Positions 62,727-64,000 of a DNA stretch of 64,000 nt are shown one piece after another. The position numbers were made by a program, and so were the translations under genes. The notes beneath the pieces were generated by a model. It saw only the letters and a program-made list of their open reading frames with translations, had not been told where the DNA came from and did not search any database. This DNA is from Xanthobacter autotrophicus Py2 (GTDB lineage: Bacteria > Pseudomonadota > Alphaproteobacteria > Rhizobiales > Xanthobacteraceae): the NCBI GenBank assembly GCA_000017645.1, contig CP000781.1, positions 1,516,001 to 1,580,000 of the forward strand, written 5' to 3'. Numbering within the stretch: position 1 is the stretch's first letter; the number at the start of each line of letters is the position of its first letter.

Positions 62727-64000
62727 ATGACCACCGTCCTGACCACCGGCATAGCGCCCGGCGCCCCTGAGACCGACGCTCCCGTCGACACCTTGTTCAT
62801 CGCTGTCGCGCAGCTCAACCCCACCGTGGGCGACGTGGCCGGCAATCTGGACCTTGCCCGCCGCACCAGCGCCGGCGCCCGCGATGCGGGGGCGGACCTC
62901 GTGGTCTTTCCCGAGCTGTTCATCGCCGGCTATCCGCCCGAGGACCTGGTGCTGAAGCCGGCGTTCCAGCAGGCCTGCCGCGCCGCCATCGAGACGCTGG
63001 CCGCCGAGACCGCTGACGGCCCGGCGCTGCTCATCGGCGCGCCGTGGGTGGAGGAGGGCAAGCTCTACAATTCGGTGCTGCTGCTGGAAAACGGCGGCAT
63101 CTCCGCCGTTCGCCACAAGGTGGACCTGCCCAATTACGGCGTATTCGACGAGAAGCGCGTGTTCACCCCCGGCCCGCTGCCGGGGCCGATCCCGTTCAAG
63201 GGCGTGCGCCTCGGCGTACCGATCTGCGAGGACATCTGGGGTGCGGACGTGGTGGAATGCCTCGCCGAGACTGGCGCGGAGCTGCTCATCGTTCCCAACG
63301 GCTCGCCCTATCGCCAGAGCGTCTATGCCGAGCGCGAGAACGTGGCGGTGGCCCGCGTGGTGGAGAGCCACCTGCCGCTGCTCTATGTGAACCAGGTGGG
63401 CGGGCAGGACGAGCTGGTATTCGACGGCGCGTCCTTCGCCCTTAACCCCGACCGCTTCCTGGCCCTGCAGTTTCCCGGCTTCATGGAGCGGGTGCGCATC
63501 TCCAAGTGGCAGCGCTTCGAGAACGGCTGGAAGTGCCTCGGCGCCAATCTTGCCGACCGCATCGAGGGCGATGAGGCGGACTATGCCGCCTGCGTGCTGG
63601 GCCTGCGCGACTATGTGAACAAGAACCGCTTCCCCGGCGTGGTGCTGGGGCTTTCTGGCGGCATCGACAGCGCCATCTGCGCCGCCATGGCGGTGGATGC
63701 CCTGGGGCCGGAGCGGGTCCACTGCATCATGCTGCCCTATCGTTACACGTCCGAGGAAAGCCTCGCGGATGCCGCCGCCGTGGCGCAGGCCCTGTTCGTG
63801 CGCTACGACGTGCTGCCCATCGTTGCCGGGGTGGAGGGCATGGAAGCCGCGCTGGCGCCCCTGTTCGAGGGCACCCAGCGCGACGTGACCGAGGAAAACC
63901 TCCAGTCCCGCGTGCGCGGCGCGCTGCTCATGTCGGTGTCCAACAAGTTCGGCGCCATGGTGGTGACCACCGGCAACAAGTCCGAGATGTCCACCGGCTA
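62727..64000 (+). CDS. nadE: Glutamine-dependent NAD+ synthase (3' end outside window)
   Basis: Last step of NAD synthesis: amidation of nicotinate adenine dinucleotide with ammonia from glutamine. The N-terminal nitrilase-type glutaminase has the triad Glu63 (FPELFIAGYPPEDL), Lys131 (RHKVDLPNYGVFDE) and Cys167 (PICEDIW). The synthase domain begins about residue 295 with the ATP-loop GLSGGIDSA, and TTGNKSEMSTG is visible at the edge. The last 130 or so residues are missing. ATG 62727. Confidence 0.93.
   Translation, partial: MTTVLTTGIAPGAPETDAPVDTLFIAVAQLNPTVGDVAGNLDLARRTSAGARDAGADLVVFPELFIAGYPPEDLVLKPAFQQACRAAIETLAAETADGPALLIGAPWVEEGKLYNSVLLLENGGISAVRHKVDLPNYGVFDEKRVFTPGPLPGPIPFKGVRLGVPICEDIWGADVVECLAETGAELLIVPNGSPYRQSVYAERENVAVARVVESHLPLLYVNQVGGQDELVFDGASFALNPDRFLALQFPGFMERVRISKWQRFENGWKCLGANLADRIEGDEADYAACVLGLRDYVNKNRFPGVVLGLSGGIDSAICAAMAVDALGPERVHCIMLPYRYTSEESLADAAAVAQALFVRYDVLPIVAGVEGMEAALAPLFEGTQRDVTEENLQSRVRGALLMSVSNKFGAMVVTTGNKSEMSTG

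Overview
The window is high-G+C, densely coded DNA from a bacterial chromosome or large replicon. Gene content and protein style (TctCBA-type uptake, CaiB/CitE/MaoC sets, an orphan formaldehyde-activating enzyme, sigma-54 control of a ketone carboxylase) suggest an alphaproteobacterium of the Hyphomicrobiales, perhaps Xanthobacteraceae. That placement is inference from gene style, with no search behind it. I see no insertion sequence, phage or CRISPR array.

Layout. 1-8.4 kb: the 3' part of a phosphonate uptake locus (phnD cut by the window edge, phnC), an amidase, a polysaccharide deacetylase, pyridoxal kinase, a PhzF-like protein, an old-yellow-enzyme reductase and a Nudix protein. 8.5-10.4 kb: leuA behind a leucine-rich leader peptide and attenuator-like hairpins. 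10.8-13.9 kb: a tripartite tricarboxylate transporter (tctC-tctB-tctA). 14.07 kb: tRNA-Lys(CTT).

14.4-29.9 kb is the most interesting part, a ketone-utilisation island. It holds a zinc alcohol dehydrogenase, a thiolase, a CobW-type metal GTPase, an AcoR/AcxR-like sigma-54 activator, and five genes in the order HyuA-like, small Cys-rich, HyuA-like, HyuB-like, 280-aa protein. This is the composition of the five-subunit acetophenone carboxylase (Apc) type of ATP-dependent ketone carboxylase rather than the three-subunit acetone carboxylase. A MetA-type outer-membrane channel gene follows. Four transcription units (dehydrogenase, thiolase, CobW, carboxylase operon) each carry a -24/-12 sigma-54 promoter, so one activator could switch on alcohol oxidation, ketone carboxylation, metal supply and thiolysis together. 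The second HyuA-like subunit carries a one-base insertion (about 24368) that breaks its frame. This is either a sequencing error or a real lesion.

30.0-37.6 kb: a cluster matching itaconate degradation (MaoC-type hydratase, acyl-CoA dehydrogenase, MmgE/PrpD protein, CitE-type lyase, divergent CaiB-type CoA-transferase), with a methyltransferase and a LysR regulator. 37.7-47.6 kb: a branched-chain-amino-acid-type ABC importer (five genes) running into an aldehyde dehydrogenase and a short-chain dehydrogenase, then an exported metallo-beta-lactamase-fold protein and a class I fumarase.

47.7-64.0 kb is mostly housekeeping and envelope genes: a DUF883-like membrane protein, two lipid-linked-sugar glycosyltransferases, a poorly coding stretch with a small two-helix protein, fae, a glycoside hydrolase, a metallophosphoesterase, an LTXXQ protein, an MFS carrier, a LysR/DoxX divergent pair, polyprenyl diphosphate synthase (TTG start), a DUF2007 protein with a TrmN6-like methylase, an S49 peptidase, and nadE cut by the right edge.
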